Assembly (NCBI GenBank): GCA_023213315.1
Contig: JAKCPI010006078.1
Coordinates: 62,001 to 126,000, forward strand
Source of the DNA: Euborellia annulipes
Lineage: Eukaryota > Arthropoda > Insecta > Dermaptera > Anisolabididae
Direction: 5' to 3'
DNA: 64,000 nt
Shown here: piece after piece, positions 31,756-43,215 of the stretch
Numbering within the stretch: the first letter of the stretch is position 1
How the letters are laid out: the number at the start of each line of letters is the position of its first letter
Position numbers and translations under genes: made by a program
Notes under the pieces: generated by a model
Told to the model about the DNA's origin: nothing
The model's database searches: none
Seen by the model: only the letters and a program-made list of their open reading frames with translations

Positions 31756-33027
31756 CCCAAGCAGCATTTAAGTTTAATGACTACACTGTTCCTTGAAGTT
31801 AACTTTAAAGTATTTTTACCAGAGGCGCAACGTATTTATATCGGTATGATTACCGGATAATTCCCAAAGTGGGGAATAGGATTGTGGTCTTTTTTACTAC
31901 ACAAAAACTTTAGCTGGAACGGTAATAATCACGTTACAGATTCGTAATAGGTACATAATGGTTACGTGAAGGTTTGGTAATTTTTCCCAATTATTCGATA
32001 GTTGAACCTCGGCTTTCCATTCGTTTATATTCGGAAATTATTTTAAAGAAATGGCATCATGCAAGTTTATCGAGAAATATGTCTATTTTAATGGTAAAAG
32101 AAGATGGCCGAAAAATGTTAAATTTTATTCACAGGCGAAAGAGGACATGGATTGGAAGAAAATACAAACGCTCGAAATTTTTTGATAAATATAATGATTA
32201 TACTTCGAATAAAATTGTGCGCCCTAACAAATATGTAGTATTAAGAATATTTTTTCATAAATGTCAAAATAAATAAAACCAACATTTTCAAAAAAACGGC
32301 TAATAATCATGTTTAATTATTTTGGTAGTTGCAAATTTACATAAGTTTGTAAGTAATGGCCTTTATTTATCCAAAATTATTGTTTATTTCATTAATTGGC
32401 AGGTTATTATTATTAAACCATTATACAATACGACATCTTTATTTTAATATTACTTTAAAGTATTATTTTTCACTTTTAAGTCATTTTGACTATTTTTATA
32501 GTAAGAATTCCTTAAAAATAATACTGAAGAGACATTTTTACTCTACAGTGAAAAATATTACCTTTTAGTTATTTTTATAAGTTATTTTAGGTTAGACTTA
32601 CTTATAGGTTATATTAAAGGGTTTTTTTTATGGGAAAATAACTTCAGAAATTACGTCGAAATTTAATCACTTTTACCGTAACAAAGTGGTGGCTGCTACT
32701 TGATTTTATTACTTCAAAGTAATTTTTATTTTAAAGTAATATTTGCCACGGTAGCGCTACTAACATTTTTACTTTTGAGTAAAAAAAACTTATAAGTAAA
32801 TTCTTTGAGTAAATTTCACCAAATATTTACCTATGAATATTACCATTAGGTAGACAACTTTGAAGTTTAATTTGGTAGTAAAAATAACGTTATTTTTCCT
32901 GTGCTATTTACTTTAAAGGGAATTATTACTAAAAAGTTCCATAAATAAGTTTAATTAACTACATTTTTCCTCTCCAAAAGTAAAAAAAACTTTATGCTAG
33001 CAATTCTTACGGAAAATGCTGCTTGGG
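31756..33027. mobile_element. 1.27-kb TIR element inserted in a SatB monomer
   Basis: Exact 14-bp TIR: cccaagcagcattt (31756-31769) and aaatgctgcttggg (33014-33027). The left flank ends gaaatat and the right flank starts atgctta. The intact SatB monomer reads gaaatatgctta, implying a 2-bp AT (or TA, shifting one base) duplication. The interior has many palindromic actttaaagta-like words, mostly at 32450-32930. The coding content is two short frames without transposase motifs, so it is non-autonomous. Superfamily not recognised. Confidence 0.8.
31974..32276 (+). CDS. hypothetical 100-codon frame inside the TIR element
   Basis: ATG at 31974 to TAA ending 32276. The product is basic, with HRRKRTWIGRKYKRSKFFDK in the middle, and protein-like rather than low-complexity. 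I do not recognise it. It has no DDE/D triad, zinc finger or HTH that I can see, and it lacks any splice or promoter context. It may be a remnant of the element's transposase or a chance frame. Confidence 0.2.
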   Translation: MVIFPNYSIVEPRLSIRLYSEIILKKWHHASLSRNMSILMVKEDGRKMLNFIHRRKRTWIGRKYKRSKFFDKYNDYTSNKIVRPNKYVVLRIFFHKCQNK

Positions 33028-34500
33028 ATGCTTATTTCCAAAAATGTAGAGCATAAAATTCTAAACAATTTTTGTATAATACTTTTTTCTATAATACTAA
33101 TAGTTACTGAGATAAAAGAGCTTAAATTACTAAACATTAAAATTGTTTTTTTTTTTTTAATTTACTAGTTTTTTGTTAATATCTCGTTTCCCTTGACATT
33201 GACATGAAATTTGCACATTATCAAAAATGTAGAGCATAAAGTTTTAAAGAATTTTTGTGTATTGCATTTTTTCTAAAAGAAATAGTTACGAGATAAAAGA
33301 GCGTAAATTAGTTAACATTAAAATTGTTTTTTTTTTTTCTAATTTACTAGTTTTTTGTTAATATCTCGTTTCCCTTGAAATTGTCATGAAATATACTTAT
33401 TATAAAAAATGTACAGCATAAAATTCTAGACAGTTTGTGTATAGAAATTTTTTCACTAATATAAATATTTTCTGAGATAAAAAGAGCAATTTCACAATTT
33501 TGAAAAATTCACCTTTTTTGTCTATATCTCTTTTCACTTTAAAGTTAAGTGAAATATGATTATAATAAAAATTGTAGAGCATAAAATTTTATTTTTGCTT
33601 TAAAATTTTTTTCTCCAAATCTAGTTTTCAATAGAAAAAAAGTAAATTATTATCTAAAAAATTAATTTTTTTTTGTGAATATCTTGTCTACTTTGATAGA
33701 GACATGCTTATTATCAAAAATGTAAGAGAAAATTCAAAACAATTTTTGTATAAAACTTGTTTTTTTTTAATATAAATAGTTTCCTTGATATAAGACCATT
33801 CGTAATTTAAATTTAAAAAAAATATATCAATATTATAAAAATATCTTGCTTTCCTTGAAAGGAACAAGAAATATGCTTATTATTGAAAATATAGATTATA
33901 AAATTTTTGACAATTTTGCATAAAATCTTTTTCTCTAATAGCAATAATTATAGAAATATTAGATTACTTTAAATAATTTCTAAATTAGAAATTTTTGGAA
34001 AAATTCACTTTTTTGCAGATATTTCGCTTTTCTTGAAAGTTAGTTGAAATATGCCTATTATCAAAATTATAGAGTATGAAATTATTGAAATTTCTTATAA
34101 TAAACATTTTTCTCTAATTTAAATAGTTTCCACGAAACAAGACCATTCGTAATCACTTAAAAAAAAAAAAATATCTCTATTTTAGAAATATCTCGTTTCC
34201 CTTGATAGGAACAAGAAATATGCTTATTATTGAAAATGTAGATTATAAAATTTTTGACAATTTTGCATAAAAACTTTTTTCCCTAATAGGAATAGTTTTA
34301 GAAATATTAGATTACTTTAAATAATTTCTAAATTAGAAATTTTTGAAAAAATTCATTTTTTTGCAGATATTTCGCTTTCCTTGAAAGTTAGTTGAAATAT
34401 GCCTATTATCAAAAATATAGAGTATAAAATTATTGACATTTTTTATATAAAACATTTTTCTCTAATGTAAATAGTTTCTACAATACAAGAACATAAGTAA
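33028..34500 (+). repeat. SatB array 2, about nine diverged monomers
   Basis: atctcg-like words at 33181, 33363, 33525, 33680, 33843, 34020, 34190 and 34364 give spacings of 155-182 bp. Two sub-types alternate from 33.8 kb: gaaaggaacaagaaatatgc and gaaagttagttgaaatatgc, suggesting a two-monomer (~345 bp) higher-order unit. Confidence 0.85.
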
Positions 34501-34539
34501 TCACTTTTATTTTTTGTGTTATGCAGTTGATGTAGAAAG

Positions 34540-35000
34540 ATGAAAAAATAAAATAAATCAATGAAATGTAGGTTAAAGAGAGATTAAGAGAAAAAAGAAA
34601 AAAAATTGGGTTGACATCCCCTCTCCCTCTCAGTGGATCTAAGCCAATAAGCAATGTCTGTGTGTGTTGAGAAACGGCTGATTGTGCGAATGTATATTGA
34701 AAGGCAATCTATCAATCAAGAAAGGGAAAGGGCCTGCCGGGTATTGTCCATCTAAAGAGAGAGAGAGAGAGAAGGTGAATCTCTGTGTGTCTGTCTCTCT
34801 CTCTCTCTAAGGGCGCTAACAGCCAACAGACATCTCGATTAATCCCAGGCTAAACGATAATTGAAGTCAACACAAGACGGTCGGTCGGTCGGTCGAGAAA
34901 GGGAGCATGTCCTCCTACCTAGAGTCCTATTTGCCTTAAAGGGTTTACTCAAACATTGCATGGGTTCATAGGGTCACAAACGCCAAAAAAAAATCAAAGT
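34540..35000. promoter_or_regulatory. GC-balanced island between opposed SatB arrays (candidate regulatory)
   Basis: Not related to the satellites around it. Contains atcaatca (34711, PBX/HOX-like), gattaatccc (34838, OTX-like), (GA)n/(CT)n tracts and (GGTC)4 at 34880-34896. No coding support. Confidence 0.3.
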
Positions 35001-35029
35001 CAATTAATTTGAATAATTTCCTAAGACTC

Positions 35030-36265
35030 AAGTAGGCCAACAATAATACAAAAATCATATTTAAACTATTTTATCTTCTGAACTATTCATATTAGAAAAA
35101 TATGTTTTATATAAAAAATATTTAGGATGTTATACTCTACAATTTTTATAATAACCATGTTTTATGTTACTCTTCAGAATAACGAGATATCAAGAAAAAA
35201 ATGAAAAGAGAATTTTTCTAAAAAATATATATATATATATATATAATTTGACTCTATTTATTTTGGAAATTATTGATTTTAGAATAAAAACTTTTATACA
35301 AAAATTATCTAAAATTTAATGCTGTAAATTTTTAATAATAAGCATATTTCTTGTTACTCTCAAGAGAGACGAGATATTGGCAAATTAAAGATTTTTCTTT
35401 TTAATTTTATTTTAAAATGTTTTATTCTTCCTCTCGTATCTTTAAAACTATTCATATTAGAGAAAATACTTTTAGACAAAAATTGTTTCAAATTTTATGC
35501 ACTAAATTCTTTATAATAAGCATATTTCTTGTAAATCTCAAGAGAGACGAGATATTGACCAAGTAATGATATTTCTTTTTTAATTTTATTTTAAAATGTT
35601 TTATTCTTCCTCTCGTATCTTTAAAACTATTCATATTAGAGAAAATACTTTTAGACAAAAATTGTTTCAAATTTTATGCACTAAAGTCTTTATAATAAGC
35701 ATATTTCTTGTAAATCTCAAGGTAGACGAGATATTGACCAAGTAAAGATATTTCTTTTATAATTTTATTCTAAAATGTTTTATCATTAGTCTCTTATCTC
35801 TGAAACTATTCTAATTAAAGAAAATACTTTTATACAAAAATTGTAAAGAATTTTATGCTCTAAAATTTTAATAAAAAGCATATCTCTTTTTACCCTCAAA
35901 AGAGACCAGATATTGACAAATTAAAGATTTTTCTTTTTTAATTTTGTTCTAAAATTTTTTATTATTGGTCTCGTATCTCTCAAACTATTCATATTAGAGA
36001 AAATACTGTTAAATAAAAATTGTCTAAAATTTTATGCCCTAAATTTATTATAATAAGCATATTTCTTGTAACTCTCAAGAGAAACGTGATATTGACAAAT
36101 GAGTGATTTTTCTTTTTTAATTTTATTTTAAAATGTTTTATTATTGGTCTCTTATCTCTGAAACTATTCATTTTAGAGAAATTACTTTTATACAAAAATT
36201 GTAAAGAATTTTATGCTCTAAATTTTTAATAATATCCATATTTCACATAACTCTCACGAGAAACA
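35030..36265 (-). repeat. SatB array 3, reverse orientation, about seven monomers
   Basis: gagatatt (complement of aatatctc) at 35371, 35549, 35728, 35907 and 36086: spacings 178-179 bp, the most regular block. Words such as aagcatatttcttgtaa, ctcaagagagacgagatatt and aactattcatattagagaaa are complements of SatB text. Monomers at 35380-35740 are nearly identical. Confidence 0.92.
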
Positions 36266-36279
36266 AAAAAAATGTAATT

Positions 36280-36785
36280 TTTTATTAATATTATTCATTC
36301 AAATATTTTTTAAAAATTAAAAAGTCAAATCAATGAATTATTGAGAGTAGGTTGAAGAAGATGTTGACTCAAAATGTTTCATTTTAAATGAAATGAATTG
36401 TTTTGCATATTAATTCCTAAGTCAAGAAGGAAATGGGGGATTTTTTTTTTTTACACTAAAACTTTAATGAAAAGCGTGGAAGAAATAATTGTATTCTCTT
36501 TCTAACAATTTTTTTTTTTTTTTTATTCCACCCTTCGTTTGTAATTCGATCTCTATTATACAATTCCCTTAAGGAGTTTTCTCTCTCTTTCGACTGTCAA
36601 TTTCCTTTCAAAATGAAATTATTTTCTTGAATATATGATTGTTAGTTGATCTCTCAATTGAATATTATCATGTTATCATAAAATATATCTATCATCTCGT
36701 TAAATATTTTGAAAATTAAATAAATTGTTAAAGAAAGAGAAGGGAGGGATTAATTTTGAGAACTTTATTCCACTCTAAAAGATGG
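36280..36785. other. AT-rich interval between SatB arrays
   Basis: T runs near 36439 and 36510; no satellite phase or gene recognised. Confidence 0.4.
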
Positions 36786-36789
36786 GAAA

Positions 36790-37645
36790 ACGAATTTATT
36801 AATATCTTCGTTTTCTTGCAAGTTTTGTGAATTATCATTATGAGCATAAATGTAAAGAATAAGATTCTAAATAATTTTCATAAGGAATTTTTCCCTCAAT
36901 AGTTTCTCAGATGCATGAGAATATATTAACTCAAAATAAAAGAAATTCTTGAAATTTATACATTTTTTCTCAAATATCTCATTTCCCTCAAGAGTTACAT
37001 AAAATATGCTTATATTAAAAAATATAAAGCGTTAAATTTTGCATAATTTTGCTCTAAAGTTTTATTTTTTACTTTGAATAGTTTCTGAGATACAAGAGAA
37101 ATAATTAACTCAAAATAGAAGAAATTTTTGAAAATTATAATTTTTTCTCAAATATTTCATTTCCCTCAAGAGTTACATAAAAAAGTTTATGATAAAAAAT
37201 GTAGAGCATAATATTTTGTATAATTTTGCTCTTAAGTTTTATTCTCTAATTTGAATAGTTTCCGAAATACAAGAGAAAGAATTAACTCAAAATAAAAGAA
37301 ATTTTTGAAAATTATACTTTTTTTCTCAAATATCTCGTTTCCCTTAAAAGTAAAAAGAAATATGCTCATAAGCAAAAATTTAGAGCATATAATACTAGAC
37401 AATTTTTATTCAAAACATTTTTCTCTATTACAAATAGTTTTCAAGATATTATTATTGAAAAATACATATTTTAATCAAAATCAATTTTTTGTGAATATCT
37501 CTTTTACCTTAAAAGTAACCTGAAAAAGTCTTATTATCAAAAATGTAAAGTATAAAATTTTAGACAATTTTTGTTTGGAAGTTTTTCTCTACTATTAATA
37601 TTTTTCAACTAAAAATAATGTTTTAGAAAAATTCACATTACTGTC
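36790..37645 (+). repeat. SatB array 4, about five monomers
   Basis: atatcttcg, aatatctcattt, aatatttcattt, aatatctcgttt and aatatctctttt recur at ~175 bp, with ccctcaagagttacata in two adjacent monomers. Same orientation as arrays 1 and 2. Confidence 0.88.
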
Positions 37646-38160
37646 AATAATTCATTTCTTTTTATAATAAACGAGTGGGGGGTGATATTTTGTGGTCTAT
37701 ACTAAATCCCCTGATTGTAAGAATTTGATAAAAAGAGGGATTTGAGTTTTCTTTTTTTGTTTTTGGAGAAATTTAAAAATTTTTTTTCTCTCCGTCTAAA
37801 AAAAAATAAATTTTCTTTTCAAGCAAATAAATCCAATAAGTTGAATTTTAATCTACATAGATATATATATAAAAATGCATTTTTTTTTTTGATAAGTTAT
37901 CATCTATCTATGTTAGCAGCAAGCAGCAATCGATTCATCATCATTTACGGAGATATGGAGATGTATGAATGAAAATTGTATGAATGGAGGACAGTTGGAA
38001 GCTAATAAACTCCCTCTCTCTCTTTTTCCTTTGCCTTTTCAAAAAAAAAAAAAAAAGGATATTGACAAAATATCCACTCACCAGCAATTGACAAGGTTTG
38101 ATTATATATAGAGAGAGAGAAGGGGGGAGAACATAAAAATATTTGTTAGAATAAGACTCT

Positions 38161-38188
38161 GTGTGTGTTTATATATACAAACACACAC
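38161..38188. other. 10-bp-stem hairpin
   Basis: gtgtgtgttt and aaacacacac separated by 8 nt (atatatac). Confidence 0.8.
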
Positions 38189-38240
38189 TTGAGATTATTT
38201 GTCATTAAGAGGGAAGTTAAAGGGCGTTGATGACGTCGAT

Positions 38241-38254
38241 GTGTGACGTCACAC
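38241..38254. promoter_or_regulatory. CRE inside a 14-bp perfect palindrome
   Basis: gtgtgacgtcacac is fully palindromic and contains the full CRE tgacgtca. A second partial site, tgacgtcg, starts 13 bp upstream (38231). Confidence 0.45.
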
Positions 38255-38409
38255 AACTCCCGCACGCCTATAATAATAAAGTAAATAAAGATCCTTTCAG
38301 AAAGATTTTCTTTCTCTCGTTTTCTTTCTTGGTTAGTTTAAAAAAAAAAAAATTATATTCCTCTAATAATCAATAATATTTTTTTATTAAGAAATATAAT
38401 AATCAATAG

Positions 38410-39300
38410 AAAAAGTTATATCACTTTTTTACTTATATATCGTTAATTTTGTTGAGTTAGATGAAAATATCATTAACAAAAATTTAAAGCATAAAATTTT
38501 ACATATTTTTTATATAAAACTTTTTTCTCTATTATAAATTGTTCTCATGATAGATGATTATTTGTAAATAACTTCAAAATAAAAATTAAAAAAATATATC
38601 ACTATTTTAGAAATATCTCGTTTCCCATGATAGGAACAAGAAATATGCTTATTATTGAAAATATAGAGCATAATATTTTTGACAATTTTTGCATATAGAC
38701 TTTTTCTCCAATATTAATAGTTTTAGAGATATTAGATCACTTTAAATTATTTCTAAATTTAATATTTTTGAAAAAAATCACTTCTTTGTAGATATTTCAT
38801 TTTCCTTGCAAGTTAATTGAAATACGCATATTATCAAAAATATAGAGTATAAAATTGTAGACATTTTTTATATAAAACATTTTTCTCTAATGTAAATAGT
38901 TTCAACGATACAATAACATACGTAATCACTTCAAAATAAAAGTTAAAAAAAAAATCACTTTTTTAGAAATATCTTGTTTACCTTAAGAGTGACATAAAAT
39001 ATTATTATTATAAAAAATATAGAGAATAAAATTGTAGATAATTTTTGTTTAAAAACTTTTTATCTAAAATGAATAGTTTCAGATATATATTAGAGTAAAT
39101 TAAATTATCTTAAAAATATATTTTCAAAAAATTTCATTTTTTTACCATTATTGGGTTTTCTTTACAAGATGATTTAAACATACATATATAAAAAATATAG
39201 AGTAACAAATTCTAGACATTTTTTATATAAAATATTTTTCTCTAATATGTATAATTTTACCGATACAAATTTTCAAAATTAACTTTTTTTTCTGTAGTAT
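38410..39300 (+). repeat. SatB array 5, about five diverged monomers
   Basis: aaatatctcgtttcccatga, gatatttcattttccttgca and aaatatcttgtttaccttaa at ~175-bp spacing, with gaacaagaaatatgc shared with array 2. Degrades toward 39.3 kb. Confidence 0.82.
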
Positions 39301-39309
39301 TTCGATTTA

Positions 39310-39640
39310 CACCTTGTACATTCCGAATAAGAGTTAAAAGGATTGTTAATTTGAATTAGTTAAGACTAGAATTTTCTTGTCTTTCCAATATGACAGTCTT
39401 TACCTCCTGGGAGTACAGTAGATAAGAGAAAATACAATTTTTAAATAATTTTTTGGTGTTTTAGATACTTTAGTTTTTTTTTTTTAAATTAGTCTATTTC
39501 CTAGACACCTGGCAATAATGGATCACATATTTTTAGTTAGAGAAATACATTCTCTTTCTAATGGTATATGAAACATTTCTCTATCTACCTTTAAGACCTC
39601 AAATATTTTTACATTTATCTTTTTTTTTTTTTTGGAAAGA
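39310..39640. other. unassigned
   Basis: AT-rich, nothing recognised. Confidence 0.3.
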
Positions 39641-40010
39641 TCGTTAACCCCGACGATTAATCTAATTGTAATTTAGCATTGCCGTTGCTGAGAGAGGCTC
39701 GTAAATAACCCTCAGAGCCCTCAGGGGGGTTAGATAATTAAAACGCATATTTGCGGGCGTGTGCTGCCTCTGCACCATCTAACGAACAAATATTAATATA
39801 AATACGGGTGCATGTTATTGTTTTTCATATTAGTTTCTGAGAACAATTCTGTGTGTGTATGGCAGGGCAACTCATATTTGACAGTTGAGTGAGTGTACAT
39901 ACCATACCAGTACATAGTTAGTTGATTTCATAAACAACAAAATAGTTCTTGTCAATGACGCAAGCGAGGAGTTATTAGATTTCAATAATAACGTGTCATA
40001 TTTTATAAAA
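39640..40010. promoter_or_regulatory. repeat-free block with TAAT-type words (candidate enhancer)
   Basis: Single-copy and more GC-balanced. Contains gattaatctaattgtaattt (homeodomain-type TAAT cores, 39655), cagagccctcagggggg, gataattaaaa, gcatatttgc (39747, octamer-like) and tgacag (39880). Clusters like this are typical of conserved noncoding elements, but conservation cannot be seen here. Confidence 0.3.
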
Positions 40011-40330
40011 CAAATAAAGTGTCTATACAATGGGAGTATATTTTATCATTTTTCTCATCATCTATAATAAATAAAAAAATATTTTGGCATGCTAGAGTAG
40101 CATATATCTCAACAAAAAAAAAAATTCCAAACCGACATTTTCAGTTGTTTGTAAATAACTCCCAAACTAAAACTCCAATCAAAATAGACTTTATTAGATA
40201 AATTATAGCTGATTAAATTATCTATCAAATGAACTAATAATTTTTAAAATTTAATTAAGATAAATTTATAAAATAAGAAGTTAAATGTCATTATTTTTTT
40301 CAATAATTTTTTTTATGATTTTGTAGCTTT
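40010..40330. other. unassigned AT-rich sequence
   Basis: No repeat or gene recognised; one short open frame at 40019-40201 has no support. Confidence 0.3.
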
Positions 40331-40965
40331 AATAAATTTTTTATAATAAATTTTATAAAAAAATTGACAGAACAAGAATTATAGGGAATTTAATTATCTT
40401 TCAAATGGTATACAAGTCATTAAGTTTGGTCAAGTATACATAACAATATTTAATTTTAAAAAATCTCCCTCACTTCAAAAGAATTGCCCTGGCGATTTTG
40501 CAGCGTAAATAACTTCTTTCCAATCGATTTAATAGTAAAATTTGACATAACAAGAATTATAGAGAATTTAATTATCTTTCAAAGGGTATATAAGTCATTA
40601 AGTTCGGTCAAGTATACATAACAATATTTACTTTTAAAAAATCTCCCTCACTTCAAAAGAATTGCCCTGGCGATTTTGCAGCGTAAATAACTTCTTTCCA
40701 ATCGATTTAATAGTAAATTTTGACATAACAAGAATTATAGAGAATTTAATTATCTTTCAAATGGTATATCAGTTATTAACTTTGACCATATAGACTTAAT
40801 AATATTTACTTTAGTATCTTCAAAATATTTGCCTGGAGATTTTGAAACGATTTTGTAGAGTAAATAACTTCTTTGAAATCAATTTAACGTTAAAATTTGA
40901 CAAAACAAGAATTATAGAGAATTTAATTCTCTTTCAAATGCTATATAATTCCTCAAATTCGGACA
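40330..40965 (+). repeat. SatD tandem array, 178-bp period
   Basis: acaagaattatag begins at 40372, 40550, 40728 and 40905 (178, 178, 177). The first two full periods are almost identical over their whole length, including cacttcaaaagaattgccct and tggcgattttgcagcgtaaa. The last copy is diverged. This looks like a young duplication inside an older array. Confidence 0.93.
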
Positions 40966-40969
40966 AAAG

Positions 40970-41815
40970 GATACATTAAATTTATTTCGAAAGCGAAAAA
41001 ATTATGTTAACTGGAATAAGATCGTAATAATCGTCGATTGTTACAACTTAGTTTAAATAATATTCAAATTGGGAGTATTTGGGGGGGGGGGGGATTTAAA
41101 AAGAAATTAATTTTAATAAATATAGGGTTTTAAGATTAATTAAAATATTTTTAAGTTAATTGTTTATGAAAATGTTGACCCTTGGGATGTAGACTAAGTA
41201 GAGGGAGGGTGGGGGGGGAGGGGGGAAGAAAGGTGAATCCGCTTATCTTGTGGCAAGGGCTTAAAAAAAAGGGAGAGTGAGAGAGAGAGAGAGCCTTGGA
41301 ACTAACAAACCAAAAACCCTAACACAGGAGTCACTTCCTTCTCAAAAACTTTTTATATTGGGTTAACATAATCTTCTCTCTCCCCCCATCTCAACCCCCC
41401 CCTTCCCCACTCCTCTTATATACATTATAAAAGCTTCAAAGTTTGCTTTTTGGAAGTTTATAGGCTTAATGTAATGTTTTATTTTTTTATTTTTTTTTTT
41501 TTTCTTATATAAAGTTTGTTAAATGATTCAAATACCAGGTACAACAAAAACAAACTTTATTCATACAGATACACTTTGTTTTTTTCACACTTTTTAACGA
41601 ATATATTTATTTCCAATGATTTCACAGTCAAAATGAGAATAATGTCTAAAATAATTAAAGTATTTTTACAAAAAATTCAATGAGGAAGTGATAATTCATT
41701 TACCTGCTTCTCTGAATTTCTATTTTTTTTATTTTAATTAATAAAAAGACTAATTTTTATAATTTAATATTTCTTAACACTCTATATAAAAATAAAATCC
41801 ATCCTTGTAAAATTA
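40970..41815. other. low-complexity interval
   Basis: A 13-G run at 41081-41093, G-rich and (GA)n DNA at 41200-41290, C/T-rich DNA at 41370-41410. No gene or element recognised. Confidence 0.4.
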
Positions 41816-41819
41816 TGTG

Positions 41820-41936
41820 TATATTAAAAAAAGCCCCATCAAAATCCGTTAAGTAGTTTCGGAATAAAAGAGTTAAAAAGAAAACATTGAAATTAAGACT
41901 CACAAATTATTATTCATATTTATTAAATATAAAATT
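41820..41936 (+). repeat. retro-like tail module before a SINE-A
   Basis: gccccatcaaaatccgttaa then gtagtttcggaataaaagag and actcacaaattattattc. The same succession precedes SINE-A copies at 43.2, 45.6 and 59.6 kb. Confidence 0.6.
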
Positions 41937-41937
41937 C

Positions 41938-42308
41938 ACTGGATTGGAATATTGGATCTCGCCACAATACCCCAGGAAACTCTACGAGGAGAGGAAGTTA
42001 CTGTGACATCCTGTCCTGTGGAAGGAAGGTTCCCTCTCAGTGATGCATTCTTCAAGGCAGTCGCTCCTCAAACTAGGACATCATCCCTAGCATAGAAGAT
42101 GTTGGATAAAAGGAACCAAAAATAAGCTAGCTAGAAATGAACGCAAGAGGCGGAGTTAGAGATGGGAAATAATGTAAAAGGAAATGGGAAATAATGTAAT
42201 TTCAAGAGATGTCGGTAGATGGCTAGGACCAGAGGTTTGAGGTTAGTGTCTTCGTGCACGGAAGCAGCATGGTTAAATAAACGGGGAATTCCGGTATAAA
42301 TTTCAAAT
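41938..42308 (+). mobile_element. SINE-A copy 6, 5'-truncated
   Basis: Begins at cactggattggaatattgg, about 150 bp into the family sequence. Diverged, with a local duplication of gggaaataatgta (42158 and 42187). Ends aaatttcaaat. Confidence 0.88.
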
Positions 42309-42309
42309 A

Positions 42310-42840
42310 GTATATTTAAAATTCCGCATTTTTTTAATAAATAGAGGTAAATAATTCGCTTCTAGTTTGAATCAGACAAAAAGACCATCAAAGAGATGCA
42401 GAAAAAGACTTTGTTGCTATATTTTCATCTTCACTTTCAGGCATATAATTAAAATAATGTTTAGTAAATGAACATACAGGCAAACACACATGATGGAAAA
42501 CAACAACCACCCCCCACTTCCCCCTCCATCCTTCCTATCCCCTCCCTCCTCTCCTTCACTTGCTTATCTACTCAACTTTCAAAAGATAAAATAATAAGTA
42601 GATGATAATGAGAGAGAGGAGGCGTCTGAGAAACTCGATCTTTATCTAAAGAAAAGATAGAGGGAGTGGGGGTGGGGGGGGTATAGTCAAAAAATAAATA
42701 ACTCCTATCTACAAGAAGGAGTTTTGCCTACGCTCTGAATACATAAACACACTTATGACGACAAAGTATATTTAAACTTGGTAAATGACGATGACAATGA
42801 TGGAGGATGAAATTATAAAAATTAAATTATTATTTCGATA
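42310..42840. other. unassigned
   Basis: C-rich tract 42507-42545, G-rich tract 42660-42682, (GA)n near 42608. No gene or recognised element. Confidence 0.35.
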
Positions 42841-42844
42841 GCAA

Positions 42845-43215
42845 GTTTAACTAGCTGTGTTGCCTGCCTTCCTTCGTCCCCCCCAAGGGATTTTTTCAAA
42901 GTTGCTCCTTAATTGAAGTTTAATCAAATTTTTAAACGGAGAGCCTGGTAAGAGAAAAATCACCAAAATCATCTGGATTAAAGCTAAGATAAAATAAATT
43001 TATATATATAAAAATATTTCTAAAATTTAACAGCAATCGAAAGGGCTAAAAATTAAATTAAAATTATTAAATTTTTAGATACCCGAACTAAATGAGTATT
43101 CTCAAAAATAAAATTCAGTCTCGTAATTTTTTTTTTTTTTTTTTAAAGTCTCATAAAAATCCGTCAAGTAGTTTTGTAAAAAAAGAAAAAAATTAAAATT
43201 AAATCACAGAATTAT
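42845..43215 (+). mobile_element. copy of the ACTAGCTG-head element
   Basis: ttaactagctgtgttgcctg (42847) matches the head word of the 21.5 kb copy, and cataaaaatccgtcaagtag (43151) matches the tail motif. Interior is AT-rich and decayed. Confidence 0.55.

Larger units (their letters stand above)
37650..38400. promoter_or_regulatory. non-satellite interval with CRE palindrome and microsatellites
   Basis: Single-copy, with (CT)n near 38010, (GA)n near 38110, a hairpin at 38161-38188 and a CRE palindrome at 38241-38254 followed by a small GC-rich patch. Regulatory potential is inferred from motifs only. Confidence 0.3.

Noticed and set aside
30285..39300. Centromere
   Set aside because: Monomer length is suggestive, but arrays are short, diverged and interrupted; sequence alone cannot show centromere function.
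42845..43215. LTR retrotransposon
   Set aside because: No paired long terminal repeats, primer-binding site or pol motifs found anywhere in the window.
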